NCBI RefSeq assembly: GCF_036370855.1
Contig: NC_088105.1
Span: 10,421,619 to 10,485,618 of the forward strand
Direction of reading: 5' to 3'
Source: Dromaius novaehollandiae
Lineage: Eukaryota; Chordata; Aves; Casuariiformes; Dromaiidae
Length of the DNA stretch: 64,000 nt
This document shows, piece after piece, positions 26,251-39,544 of this stretch. Both the position numbers and the translations under genes were made by a program. Each line of letters starts with the position of its first letter. Position 1 is the first letter of the stretch. Under the pieces are notes generated by a model. It did no database searches. It saw nothing but the letters and a program-made list of their open reading frames with translations, and was not told the DNA's origin.

Positions 26251-28099
26251 GTGCTGCTGCAGCTGCCCTGGGCTCCGCTAAAAACGAAAATAGGGAGCAG
26301 AGCGGAGCGAAATGAAGGAATGCACGTGGCTTCGCTTCCCGAGCGCACTCAGGTGCCAGCGTATTGGGACGACGGAGCCACTTGCCTGAACGGGAGGAAA
26401 CTTATTGATGCGCTGAAGCGCGTTGGCTCAAGGCGTAGCAGCGCAGGTACCCTCTCACCCGAGGGTGAGGCTTCGGCAGGTTCACGGCCCCTGTATTGCT
26501 GAAAATGCCCCAGCACGCGCAGGGCACCGAGCAGGCGAGGCTCAGCGCTGAAAGGGAGCGAGGTGCCCCAAAGACAGCGGAAATAGAGAGGCTGATGAGG
26601 GGATGACGCCTTTTCAGCATGTCTGGAGTCGCTATGAGCTTTGTTTTCCCTTTCCTCCAAAAAGAAACTGAGATAAAAAGAACCTAAAATCCTAGATTTG
26701 CAAAGGAATTTGGGTCAAGCTGCTGCTAGGGCTCCCCTTTAGCAGTGATGCTGACCCTGAGCGTTCAAAACACATAAGCTGGGCTTCCAAAATCGTTCGC
26801 TTTTTAAAAAATGTTATTGATTAAAATTAACACCTTTTCCTTAAATTGTCTTCCCTGCAGTGGAGCGCCTGGTTTCCAAGCGTTTCTCAGCACTCGCAGA
26901 GGTGCTAAGCCCACCTTTCATGCTCTGCTGTTTGCCAGGGTGCTGCTTTGAAAAATAATGAGACAAGGATGGGAAGGCCGCTGCCAGCCCCTGGGGCTTG
27001 GGGGGGGGGGGGAAAGAGACTGGCAGCAAAGCCATGGGAGCTGCCAAAGCTGCTTGTTCGAACGACGGTGCTTGCCGTGCGCTCTGCCCTGGTGCTCGGC
27101 GACGGCGTGCAGGGCCCCTTCCAGCTGCGTTCGCTGCTGATCGCACAGGAAAAAATGAGACCCAGAGCTCCTGTCCTTGGAAAGAAAGTGAAAGAAGACA
27201 GAAAATGGTTTTCCAGGGACACCTCTGGTGACCCTGCCAGCGCTTCCCCTACCAGCCAAGCGGTTCTCCCGCCGTCCCGCTCGGTCCGAGCTGCTGGGCT
27301 GTCGTCACCCGGCGCCGCGGGAAAAGGCACTCTCGCGTTGCCCATCGTTCGTGCTGGCGCTTGTAACGTGGCTGGGTTTGTCGGCGGGGACTAGCGGGGC
27401 CCCTCGCGAGGCCTGGGGCGCGTGGGAGCGCGGGCGAGCGCTGAGCAGCCGCTGACGAGCATGTCGGGCACTTGGGCACCGCAGCGCGGAGGGCGAGGAC
27501 TGTGGTGGGATCCACTTATCTCCCGTTTGTATTTCATAATTCATCCTACCCTTTTGCTAAACTCGCAAAGCCATTTGCATCCAAACAAGTGTTTATTCCC
27601 TCTCAGCTCCTCTCTGCTGACAGATCTGGGGGAGAAATCAGCGTGTTGGGCTGCCGACATCGCCAGCAACCAGCTGTGCGGTGTGAGCCCGAAGTGACAG
27701 CTTCCAGCCCGAGCCGTGGGGAGGAATCCGTGACAAGCAAGAGGCCTGGGCTAATGGCAAGGGTAATGGAGGATGAGAAGAGCGTTATTTCCTCCTGAAT
27801 TGTAGAGCGTGCACTACAGGGGGGAAAGTATTGTAGCTGTCATTTGCTTGGAAATGGGGAAACTGAGGCACGGGGGTTTGAACTGATGTGGTGCTAGCTC
27901 AGCGCTTGTTCATCCCGCAAAGCCGCGCTGCCTCGCAGTGGCCGGTCGCGCTCTCCTGCCCAGCAGAGTGCAAAGTCAGAAGGAAGCAGAAGAAAATAAA
28001 CGGCCGCGTGTTCCCATTGCGCAGTAATTCAGGCGCTTGCGACGGTCGGCTTGTGGTGCAAAGCCTGGGCTTCGATTAGCTTTATCGCAGCTCGCAGAG

Positions 28100-29120
28100 G
28101 CGAATGGCTCGTTTTGTGCGGGTGACGGCGGCTTGTAGCCACCTTCTCCGGTTTAAACTCTCGAAGTGTTCAAAGATCTGCTGCAGCTGGAGCTCGGCCC
28201 GTGGCGTTTATCGGGGAGCACCTTTCCGTGCGCGCCTGTGTGTCCAAGCCTGGCCGGTGCCCGCGTGCGGCTGCGGCTGGGCAGCCACGGGCCAAGTTTC
28301 CGGCAGCGCCTGGGAGCAGCAGGCCCCGCGCTCGCCCAGCCGCTGTGTGCCAGAGGTCGGCTCCGCTCTGCAAAGAGTGACAGCCCCGGGGTGATCCTGT
28401 TTGAGGAGCGGGGAGGGCAGGGGAGGCATCCTCGCCCACCCCGGCTCGTGCTCCTCCGAGGGTGCCCGTGGCGGGTCGCTCCCGGCGGCAGCACTGGGGA
28501 CGGCGGCGGGGCCCCCCAAGCACAGGGTTTTTTTGGGGGGGTGGGGGGGAAGCCTGTGTTTGTTCTCTCCTGCAGCGCTCAGTGGAAAAATAAAAATAAT
28601 AATTTCAAAAAAGCAAACTTCTCGTGGGGGGTGGGGGGCGAGCAAGCCGGGCTCTTTCGGCGCGGGGTGCTCGGCGCTGCGCCCGCGGCCGGCGGCGGAG
28701 GAGCCGGAGCCGGGGGGGTGCTGGAGGGTTGCTGGGGGGCCCGGGCGGCTCCTCCCCGAGGGCTGCCGGGGCGGACACACCTCGCCTCGCCCGCACCTCC
28801 GCCGAGCGGCCTCTCGGGTCCGGCGGTTATTATTAGCAGCGTTATCACCCTCCTCCTCCTCCTCCTCCGGTCCTCCCCTTCCTCCCCCTGCCCATCCCTC
28901 CGCCGCTGCCCCGCCAGCCGCATCGCTGCCGCCGGACTCGGCTCCGCCGCTGCCTGCGACGCTGCCGGCGGCGGCCTCGGTGCTGCCCGGCCCGGCCCGG
29001 CCCGGCCGCGGCGCCCAGGTACGGTGCGGCCGCGCTGCCGCCTGCCGCGGGGGTCGGGCCCGGGGGGGCTCCGGGGGGGCCGGGGGAGGCTGCGGGCGGC
29101 CGGGAGACGCTGTCGCTCCG
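28100..29120 (+). promoter_or_regulatory. FAM163A: CpG island, likely FAM163A promoter
   Basis: This is very GC-rich sequence with a (TCC)n run at about 28850-28868, many CG dinucleotides and tandem CCCGG units at about 28985-29006. These lead directly to a textbook splice donor (CCCAG|GTACGG). The pattern fits a TATA-less promoter followed by a non-coding first exon. Confidence 0.55.
28870..29018 (+). other. FAM163A: Candidate non-coding exon 1 of FAM163A (5' end not defined)
   Basis: A strong donor GCGCCCAG|GTACGG ends the GC-rich stretch at 29018. The coding exon downstream has an acceptor 22 bases before its ATG, so an upstream non-coding exon must exist. This is the best plus-strand candidate I see. 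The left boundary is only nominal. Confidence 0.4.
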
Positions 29121-29924
29121 TGCTCGTTTTTTTTTTTAATTGCTTTTTTTTCCCGGTGTTGTGTTGCTGCACTTTCTAACCGGCTGGATTTTTGCTGGAA
29201 GCACCCGTTAACTCCTGGGTAGGACTGGGCTGGGCGCTCGCCGAGCCGCGCTTCGCAGGGCTGCCAAGTTTTTGAAAGTCCCCGGGCCGGGGCTCTGCCT
29301 GCCGCTGCCTTGGGGGGAGCGCGGAGCTGTGCCGCTCCGCAAGGGCAGGACGGCTCAGCACCCCCCAGCCCCGCTGCCGAGCCTCTGCGCGGAGATAATG
29401 GCTGCCTTTGCTGAAGTGAAGGAAATCAAAGCCTTTTGTTTCTCCTGAAGGATCTCTGTTTTATCTCTCGCTGTGCCTCGGTAATTAAAGGAGACCTGTG
29501 CTCAAGTTGCTTGTCTGGCTTTTGTTTCTCTTAGGGTTATCCTGGAGGATTTTATCCCCTGAAAAAGGGCATGTGGAAACCTTTAGTATTTTCAGCTGGA
29601 TTTTTTTTGTGTGCGTACTATTGATTGTCTCTACAGCAAAGAGGTTTTCTGACGTGCCGTGGAATATTCCACCCCCGCGGAGAGAGCTGAGTTACCAGCT
29701 CGTTTCCCCCCCCCAGCCCTGCCCCTCGCTTTTCCAGGTAGCAGAGTTTCTGCGTGATGCCGTTCGTGGGGTGCGGGGCATGTTGGGGCGGCTCGTTAGC
29801 ATGTGTTGTGGTCCTGGCAGGATCCGGCACGCTAAACTGTGCTTTGCCAGGGAGGGGGATAAAACTCTTCTGCTCGGAAGGGTTTTCACCTGTTGCAAAG
29901 CCGGGAGGGGATGACAGAAGTAGG

Positions 29925-29948
29925 CTGCTGCTGCTGCTGCTGCTGCTG
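29925..29948. repeat. (CTG)8 microsatellite
   Basis: Eight uninterrupted CTG triplets lie in non-coding DNA. Confidence 0.9.
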
Positions 29949-32217
29949 ATGGGCACGGTGAACATCAGAGCAGACAGCGAGCCCGGCTCGCTCCTCTCTC
30001 CCGGGCCTGTTGCAGCGCTGGCTCCACTGGAGTGTGAGCTCCTACCCCGTGGCTTTCCGAAGCGGTGCGTTTCAGACGGGTAACAGGCCTGCGAGCGGCC
30101 GAGTCTGGAGCCTCGTTAGGAGACCGCAGGCTGCGTCTCTGCTCCGGGCTGAAGAGCCCCGACGGGGCGGCCGTCGGCCGCGGAAGCGTGGCCGTCGGGA
30201 AAGGCCTCCTCCGGGAAGCGCAGCGCATCCCCCCCGGCGCTGCGCATGGGAGTGTCTTGGATGCGCAAGCTGAACGGAGCCCCAGCAAACTGGTCGTTTG
30301 TTGGGAAATATTAGCGTGATGCCCTCAGAAGAGGGCAATAAAAAGGCCGGCAAATGATTTTTTTGGCAGAAACTCAGGCTGGTAGCAGCGCGGTGAGTCT
30401 CTGTCCCCACTGGAGTTGCTTTTAGGTGTCCTGCTGCTCGGTTTCAGCTGCAGAGGAGCCCAGCTGCAAGGCACGGTCAGGAAGAGCAGTGCTGCGAGTC
30501 CTTTCTGGAACGGGAGATCCCTGTCTGCTGCTGCTTCTGGCTCAAGCAGGTTCACTGAGTTTAGCCACGGGCATGAGCAGAAACACGGCAGCTGCTTCCC
30601 TTTCCTGGGCCCGCTCTGCGGCTACACCTAAAACCCAGCAGTCGCCAGGGCTAGCGGCAAACAGAAATAAGGTCAGACTGTGCTGGTGTTGTTCTCTACC
30701 CCGGCTGCCTCCCCCTTCCTCCCCCCTCCAGCCTTCCTCTCCCGTACATCTGCTACGAGAGCAGAAATCGAGCCCCTGCGTTTCCTCCAAGCCCCCCCAT
30801 GCTCTGCCGCTCTGACCTTCCCGGTCGCTGTTTTGCCACCAAGATGAAATGTTTACGGAGACTCTGTTACCGCTGTTTTCTCGAGAGTGCGTTTCACGCT
30901 TCATTTGCTGGAGACATTGGGCGATTTCATGCCACGTTTCTCATTTTGTTGGGCTGGTGGGCGTGCGAGCGTGGCCGTCCCGTCCGGGCACGCGCGACTG
31001 TCCCCACTCGTGTCTGCGCGTGGACAGCGAGGGCTGGGTGAGGTGAAGAGCCTTTGGTGATGAGCAGTCTGTGTCTCCACCACTGATGAAGTCACCCAGA
31101 AAGAAATACCATTTCATAGCAAGCCTCCTTCTCCCCATGTGCATCTATTCGTCTTTCTCTGGGTTCCTCCCCGTCCTGCTCCATGCTATTTAATCTGCAA
31201 AGTTGATTCGTGCCTTGTCATTTTGGTCGTGCTGAGCCTCCCTGCCCTGGCTGGTAGTGTGGGCACCCTGGCAAGGGTGGCCCCAAGGAGTGTGAGCAGT
31301 CCTGTAAAAAGCCCATGGATGGGATTTTCCCCTTGCTTGGTGGAAAAGGAGCCCTGCGGAGGTTAGCCTTGGCCAGATCCTGCTGTGACTCCGCAAATGT
31401 TATGTGCATCTACACGGGAGAGAGCAAGGTCAGAGTTGGCCCCTGCAGCTGTGCATTAGCCCAGAGCAAGGTGCAGCTCTGCCTTTCTCTAGGGTTGCGA
31501 AGCCAAAGGTCCTCCACCGTCCGGGACGCTGTGGGGCTTTGTCCTTGCCACGTCGCAGGGCTATCTCAAAGTGATGAATTTGCTTAATTTGGAAAGCAGC
31601 GTTCAGGCCCGGGGACCTGAGCCCCCCTCGTGGGCGCCTGTGCTTCAGCGGGCGTTACGACTCTCTGGGCCGCGGGGACAGCCTGGAGCAAGGGCTTTTT
31701 TAGGAAGCACCATCTGTCTATTAACAGCGACCCATCTGGTTAGGAGACCTGCACATTGGTAGCTTGTGCAAGTCCCCAACCAAGCTGCAGGCGAAAGCAG
31801 AGGTTTCGGGGCTGACAGCTCTCCCGAGGCAGCCCGGCAGCGGCCGGGGTCACCTCTGCCATGTGGGTCACTGCAGGAGGCTCGGGCATCCTCGCCCCAT
31901 CAGGTGGAGCAGGAAAGGGGGCCCTTGGCTTCCCAGTGTCTGTGTGTGGCAGCTTTCCAGGGGTGGAAAACATGGAGTTCAGGAAAGATGAGCGCTTGTG
32001 TGTGGGCCCAGCCATTTTTGCCCTGTGATATGTCCTGGCCGCGTAGGTGGACAACTGGGCAGGGTGGGCTGTCTCGCCCGGAGGTGCTAGCGCCCAGCGG
32101 GGTGAGACGCGATCCCGTACCACCTCCCCGCTGGAAGCGTTTTACGCCCGCTCTGCTCGGGACTAAAGGCAACGCGAGGAGCGAGGCAGCGAAACCTTTG
32201 GAAAAATTTTCCTCTCT

Positions 32218-32236
32218 GCTAATTGAAGCAATTAGC
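32218..32236. promoter_or_regulatory. Perfect palindrome with paired TAATTG sites
   Basis: GCTAATTG and CAATTAGC face each other across a 3-base spacer (aag). Each arm holds a TAAT core, the form bound by homeodomain dimers of the paired class. Function is inferred. Confidence 0.5.
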
Positions 32237-33725
32237 AGGATGGCTGAGCGCTACCGAAAGCAGTGTAAGCAGATGGGGCCAGTTCTCTGCTGGCTTCAGT
32301 GGAATAACACCAGGAGAGCATCCGGAGTCACCGGGGAGGCTGCGTCCTCCGGTCGTCGCCCCCTCCTGTGTCCAGGCGTGCGAATCGGCTGATGCGGGCG
32401 GCTTGCGCGGGACCCCCAGGTGTCGGAGCAGCGGGGCACGGGCACTTCTGTCCCCAGCGGCTGCCGCTGCTGTAGGTCCTCGTCCCGCAGGAAAGGACGC
32501 GACCTTGGGGCGCTCTCCGAGCGGCGAGCAGTACTCGTGGGCTGGTGCCGGTGCCCAAATTGCTGGGCACAGGCTCGGCTTCCCTTGGGCCAGCTGGCGC
32601 GTCAGGAAAAGCAGCTGAGACAGACCCCAGGGCTCCTCACGGGCCGTGCGAGTGGCGAGTAGGTCCCCTGGGCTGAAGGGGATGTTGTTTGACCACCATG
32701 TCCTTCCCCCAGTTGGCTTTCAGCAGGTGCTCTGGGCGCCGATGTCTCCTGCAGCGGCTGTACCGTGCGGGGGTCCTGCGCGGGGCCAAATCTCGGTGTC
32801 TCCTGTGTGCAGCTGACCCTAGAGTCCCCAAATGTCCTTTCTGAGTTTTCCCCCTGCGCTAGTAGGTGTGGGGAGAGGACAGGGCTCGGGCAGAGGATGC
32901 TCTCGAGATGGAGGAGCAGCTGTTGGTGAGGCATGCGGGAAGAGGTTTTTCTGCTGGAAATGATCATGTCTGACAGCGAGACCTCGCTGCCTTCTGCCAG
33001 GTCTCTAGCCAAGGTGTCAGGCATCACCAGGAGGTCTGGTAACTGCGGCCGTGGCAGTCTGTCCCTTCCGTGGGTTGTACGGGGCTCGCTACTGGGGCTC
33101 CCTGTGTCAGCTCCGTGCCGGCGGCAGCACGAAATCCTGCCGCACCGGGCGTCCCAGTCACTCCGTGCTCGTGATACCCATGCATTGTGCAGCGTGGGCT
33201 TTTTCCATAGCCTGGTTCAATTTTCATTAAAGAGGGAACAAACCTGAGCTTGGTTAAAGCAACTGTGAAAGTGGGATCGTTTGACTTAAAAGCACAAGTA
33301 TCCTTAATGCTGGGTGATGGCCAGCCCACGATGCAGGTGCTGGTCTGAGGCTCTGGAGATGGGCAGCGGGTTTCCAGCTCTGCCCGAGCAGGTCATGTCC
33401 TCGTGGGCTCAGAGGCATGAGCTGTGCTGGCAATCGCCCCGGGCAGATAGACCGTGACGGCCAGGAGCCCAGTCTGTGCGAGGGTGGAAGTAAATGAAGA
33501 AAGAAGTGAGTCCTTCTGGTTTTTAGCTGCTGGCTGCACTGCTGTGATCTCCAGCGCCTGGCTCCAGAGCCAGCACCTGGCCCTGCTGTCTGGTCCCATT
33601 TAAGAGAGCCAGTCTGTTTCTGCTGCCCTTTCGGGGAGGGGAAGGTTTTCCGAGTGCTCCTGACTATAGTACTGCCACACGTGGGAGGCTCCTCTCTGTG
33701 TATTGCTCGGCGAATGTAATTAGGC

Positions 33726-33742
33726 TTTAATGAGTCATTAAA
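33726..33742. promoter_or_regulatory. 17-bp palindrome with AP-1/MAF-type core
   Basis: Arms TTTAATGA and TCATTAAA flank a central G. The centre is TGAGTCA, an AP-1/MAF-type site, and the arms add TAAT cores. An AT-rich stretch with TAATTAG (about 33717) and AATAAAT surrounds it, standing out against GC-rich flanks. Confidence 0.5.
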
Positions 33743-35126
33743 ATAAATCTCTGTTTATACTCCGAGCGGACATGCCGGGAGGATGCTGACAGTCGGAGCA
33801 GCAGGTCTTGCATCATGCCCAGGAAGAGCCTGCGCTCTCCTGCGCCGCCTCTCCCGGCGCGGGGCCGGTGCTGCCCGCCCCCCCGGCGAGGCGGGGGCCT
33901 TGCCCACGGCCACGGCCCTCTTCCACCAAGGGAGACGTTCGCCAAGCGCGTTTCCGAATTGCACTGGTGCTATGGGAGGGGAGTTACAGCTGCAGCCGGC
34001 CCGAGGTTTTGGGGGGGGGAGCGGTGGTTGGGGGGTTATTCGCAGCCTGATGTCGCATTTGAAGGGGACTTGTCGACTGAAGGGGGTTGATGTCGGTTTG
34101 AAGGGGAGGCTGGTTGAGAGGCGTGCTGGCCTGGCGCGGCTCTGCCCGTGGAAGCGGGCGCACTGAGCAAGGGGGCCTTGACCCGAAAGCTCAGACCCAC
34201 CGTGGCCTTGGGCGCCCCTCCGGCAGGTCCCGCCACGGGGCGGAGGCGGGAGAGGAGCCGTGCGGGGGCTGCCCAGCCGGGCGGGCAAGGGGCCGCGGCA
34301 CATCCCCGCCGCAGGGGCATCTGCTGAGCGCGGTGGTGTTTTCGGAGCGGCTTTGCACGAGGCTTCAGCCAGCACCTATGTCCGGGCAAGCAGAGAGATA
34401 ACAAGGTGTTTCTTAAAGCCAAGCAACGTCCGGGGGGTCAGGGAGAAACTGCCTTAATGGGAACCTTTTTTAGTGGGAAGCTAGCGGCAGCGCCGCAGCC
34501 TCTGGGCTCGGCCAGGCTTGCGTCACCTGGGCCCCGACCCGTTTCGCCCCACGACCCTGCTGCAATCGATCCCGCTCTTTCAATTCGTGCCCACGATGAA
34601 GATGCATTTGGTGTCGCTAAGTCCCCTGATAGGATTATCCCTGCCAAAGAGCATCGCACGCAAATTCCTCTGGTGGAAGAGGCGAGGAAATTGGATCCGG
34701 GAGCAGATCGGATCTCCCTCGGATGTGTCCAAAGCACTCAGGGAACGGCGGGACCAAGCCGGGTCCCCGTGCCCTCGCGCGGGGGGATGGGCCCGCGGGG
34801 CCGGGCCTTTGCCCTGGGAAGGATTCGTCTTTGGGACGCGCAGGGTGCATGCCTGGGGGCTGCTTGGCGGGTGCGTTTGAGTACAGGGGAGCAGGGGGTG
34901 CGAATCGGCAGCGCGGGCCCACACGAGCTCCCGCGCTGCAGCTGCGCTTCCTCTCGCGTGTCCCCACGCTGCGCTTGGCACGGAGCGCGTGCTGATGCTT
35001 TTAAGGTGAGAAACGGCCTTTTTCACAAAAGAGCTGGTTTTGCAACCTTGGCAGTACTCTTGCTTTCCCGTTCCTCTCCCTTCTGCTTGTTTCTTTCTTT
35101 CTTTTTTTTAATTCCCCGTGGTGTGG

Positions 35127-35176
35127 CTTTTTTTTTTTCTTTTTTTTTTTCTTTTTTCTTTTTTCTTTTTTTTTTT
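35127..35176. repeat. Interrupted polypyrimidine (T/C) tract
   Basis: Fifty bases consist almost only of T with single C interruptions, with further T/C-rich DNA just upstream. Translated runs of Phe or Lys here are artefacts of this low-complexity DNA. Confidence 0.85.
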
Positions 35177-36915
35177 GCAAATTGAGCTGTGCGGATTTCT
35201 GCTGCTCTTTGCCCAAGAGGCGGCTGCCGCCCCAGCGAAGGCCGGGGAGACGGGGAAGCGCGGCCAGCCGGGTGTCAGCCCTTGTCACAGCCTGCCAGGC
35301 CCTGGCCGAGGCCGGGGGCTCCCTGTGGCCGCGGTGCACTTCCCCGCTCGCGGCCCCCCGCAACCCTAAGTTTTGGGAGGCGCAGGGGAGCGAGGGCCAA
35401 GAGCACGTGGCGCTCGCCGGACCGGAGACCCTTAGGAAAAGCCGGGAGACGCTCACGGGGCGTCTCGGCGCGTGGGGCTCTCCAGGACGCCCGGCGTGAG
35501 GCAGAACTTGTCTTTCTCGACCGTTTCGTTGGCCGCACCGAGTGCCGGGGGCTGCCAAAACCCTCCCGTCGGCTCGCAAGCCGTGCAGACTCGACATGGA
35601 CATCGCTGGTGGCATCAGCCTGCTGGGGTGGGCTGTCTTTGGGCCGGGCGTATTCATCCTGTAGCTACCGAGACCCCCGTTACTGCCGAGGTTTGAGCTC
35701 CCCGTCTTTTTCCCCAGAGGCTCTAGGTCGGCTTTGCAGTTGCAGACGGGCGCTGAGCGAACTGTAGGCTTGGAGGAGGCTGTTTTACAGGGACAAATTG
35801 CCTACGAAATTAAATGCCGGGCTGTCTGCGCATACGGCCTGGCGGGGAGGACGGTGGGGAGCTGCCCGCTCTCCAAAAGCGCCGCCTCCGAGGAGACGGG
35901 CGAAGGCAGCACGTCCGCTTCGTGCAGGTTTTCTTGCTGCCTTTTTTTAGCATCCTCTATTTTTAACAACCCAAGAGCCTGACGGCTGACCAGGGCTGGC
36001 GAAAACGCCTATCGCACCAGCCCCAGAAGTGGGAATCCCGGCGCCCGGTTCCTCGCCCGCCCGCCGTGCTCCGCTGCCCCGGTGGCGATGTGGGACGGGG
36101 CTGCCCCGGCGCCGCTTCTCCCGCGCGGGGCTGGCGGATGCCCAGCGGCAGGGCAGCGTCGTCCCCCCCGAGGCCCGCGCTCCCGGGCCGGCGCGCCCGG
36201 CGCTGGGTAGGGCTCCGACGCCTGCCTGCTTTGCTCCGAACCACAGGCTAATTGGATGCTGCTCTCCCAGCTCTAAATCAAATCACGGCTCCCACGAAAT
36301 GAAGTTTTCTGGATGCAAGCGGCTGCCTGCATCATCCATCACGGCCCGGCTCGCTGTGCGCTCCCGCCCGGGGGTTATCGAAGGTCAAATTCTGCCTTTT
36401 CCAGCCGCCCGCACTCCTCTTTTCCCTGTTAATGGAGCCGCTGGGGGATGCGATCGCTCCCTCCGGAGCTCCCCCGCGCCCCGCTCCGTCCCCTGCGCCC
36501 CGCTTGGCCGTGTTTCGGGGTGCAGCGAGGTTGCAGCAGGGCACGGGAGCGGAGCCTGTCCACCTCTGTTATTAGCTCCGTGTTGGGTCCGCTGATGGAT
36601 GGAGACATTAGCTGGGTTATGGCCATATTGATTTCTTTGATTTTTTTTCTTTTTTTTTTTTTTTTTAATTTCGTGTGTGCGAGTACCTTGAGGAGGAAAT
36701 CGAATACGAGCCGCCCTTCTGGCTTCGCACAGTAACTTTCCAAGAGCTGAAAATCAATTTGCGGCAGGCCAGATCTTCCCGAGGTTTTCACCCTCGCGCA
36801 AATCACCGCGGCTCGCGGCAGCGGCGGGCCGGGCGCGCGAAGCCGGCCTCCCCGGGCAGCCGTGCCGAGCGGCCGCGGCGCCGCGCGGGGACCCCTCGCG
36901 CCAGGGCCGAGGAGC

Positions 36916-37073
36916 CAATTAGGCAATTCTCGTCCCCGCGCTGCCACCTCCCTCGATCAATTACTGGCCGTGTGCTGAGCGGCTAATTAGATCTCGGCAG
37001 CCGGCAACCGGCTGGTGCCGGGGCCCTATCAATTAGCGCGGCTCTGCAGCAGGCGCGGAGGGCGCCCTAATGA
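36916..37073. promoter_or_regulatory. FAM163A: Cluster of homeodomain-type ATTA motifs in GC-rich DNA
   Basis: CAATTAG at 36916, CAATTA at 36958, CTAATTAG at 36983, CAATTAG at 37030 and CTAATGA at 37067 occur within 160 bases that are otherwise CpG-rich. This is 1 kb upstream of the FAM163A coding start. Such clustering in GC-rich DNA is unlikely by base composition alone and suggests an enhancer or promoter element. Confidence 0.45.
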
Positions 37074-38023
37074 AATGCGGCCGAGCCAGCTGGGCCGGCG
37101 CTTCCCGCGGTGCCGGGGGCTCCTGGGGCCTGGCCGGTGGGACGCCCCGGCCCTGCCACTGCGGGTGACGGGAGCTGACGCCTCGTTTTGTTGTTTTCCG
37201 GGTAAGAGCCGCCGGGGTCCCGCGGAGCATCCTGCAGCCGGACCGACGTCGGCGGAGCAGCCTGGCTCAGGGGTGCCGGGCGGCCGGGGAGGGGAGGGCT
37301 CGCGGCGGGCGAAGGCTGACGTCTCCCCCCCTCCCGGTTCTTCCAGGTCCGACGCATCCGTCGCAGGACGTGAGCGGCGCTTCGCTGACGCCCGGGGCTC
37401 CCGTCGCCGGAGCGGGACGGCCGCCTCGGAAGCCCCTTCCAGAGACGCCGCGGCTTGGGGGGCAGCACCCCACGCCGTGCCTTGGCTTTCCCGAAGGCCG
37501 CGGGGGGCCGTAGGCTGCTCGTTTCCCAGCGGCGGGCAGGCAGAAGGTGGGTGAGGTGGGGCTGCCTCACCGGGGCGCTTCTGCGGCGGCGAGGGAGGGA
37601 TGCCGTCAGCGGCGGCCGTGGCTGCAGCGCGGGGTAACCCACGGGGACGTTGTGCCCCGGGCCGCACGCCCCCAGCCTTGCTGCAGACGGCACCGGCCGG
37701 GAGGGCGAGGGGCCCCGCGGGCAGCCCGGCACCCGGGGGGAGGCGAGCTCTGCACCGCGCTCAGCCTCTGGGGGTGCAGGACGCCGCACCTCGGCGTCGC
37801 CCGCCCCGGATGCCTCGAGTATCCCGACGCTGCTGCTGACTAACCACGGCCATCGAGGTCCCAGCCCTCCTTGGCTTGTGGCTGTGGCTGCGTGGCTCGA
37901 GGCACGGCGCCTCCGCTCACTCTGCCCGTTGCCCGCTGGCATCAGGACCGGCTCCCCAGCCATGAGGCTGCCGGCGCTCGGCTCCCTCGGGGGTGACGTG
38001 TGTCTCCTTGCCGTGCCCCCCAG

Positions 38024-39544
<1,521 letters not shown>

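Larger units (their letters stand above)
29019..38023 (+). other. FAM163A: Putative FAM163A first intron with several GC-rich islands
   Basis: No coding exon was recognised here. The interval holds CpG-dense stretches (roughly 33830-34360, 35190-36220, 36440-37850), a CTG repeat, a long T/C tract, and clusters of TAAT/ATTA motifs and palindromes listed separately. Repeated GC islands with embedded AT-rich homeodomain-type sites resemble regulatory introns of developmentally expressed genes. Confidence 0.4.

Noticed and set aside
28166-29222. Very long plus-strand frames (273 and 337 codons) in the CpG island
   Set aside because: Low-complexity Gly/Arg/Pro/Ala translation in GC-rich DNA, frames overlapping on both strands, no family motif.
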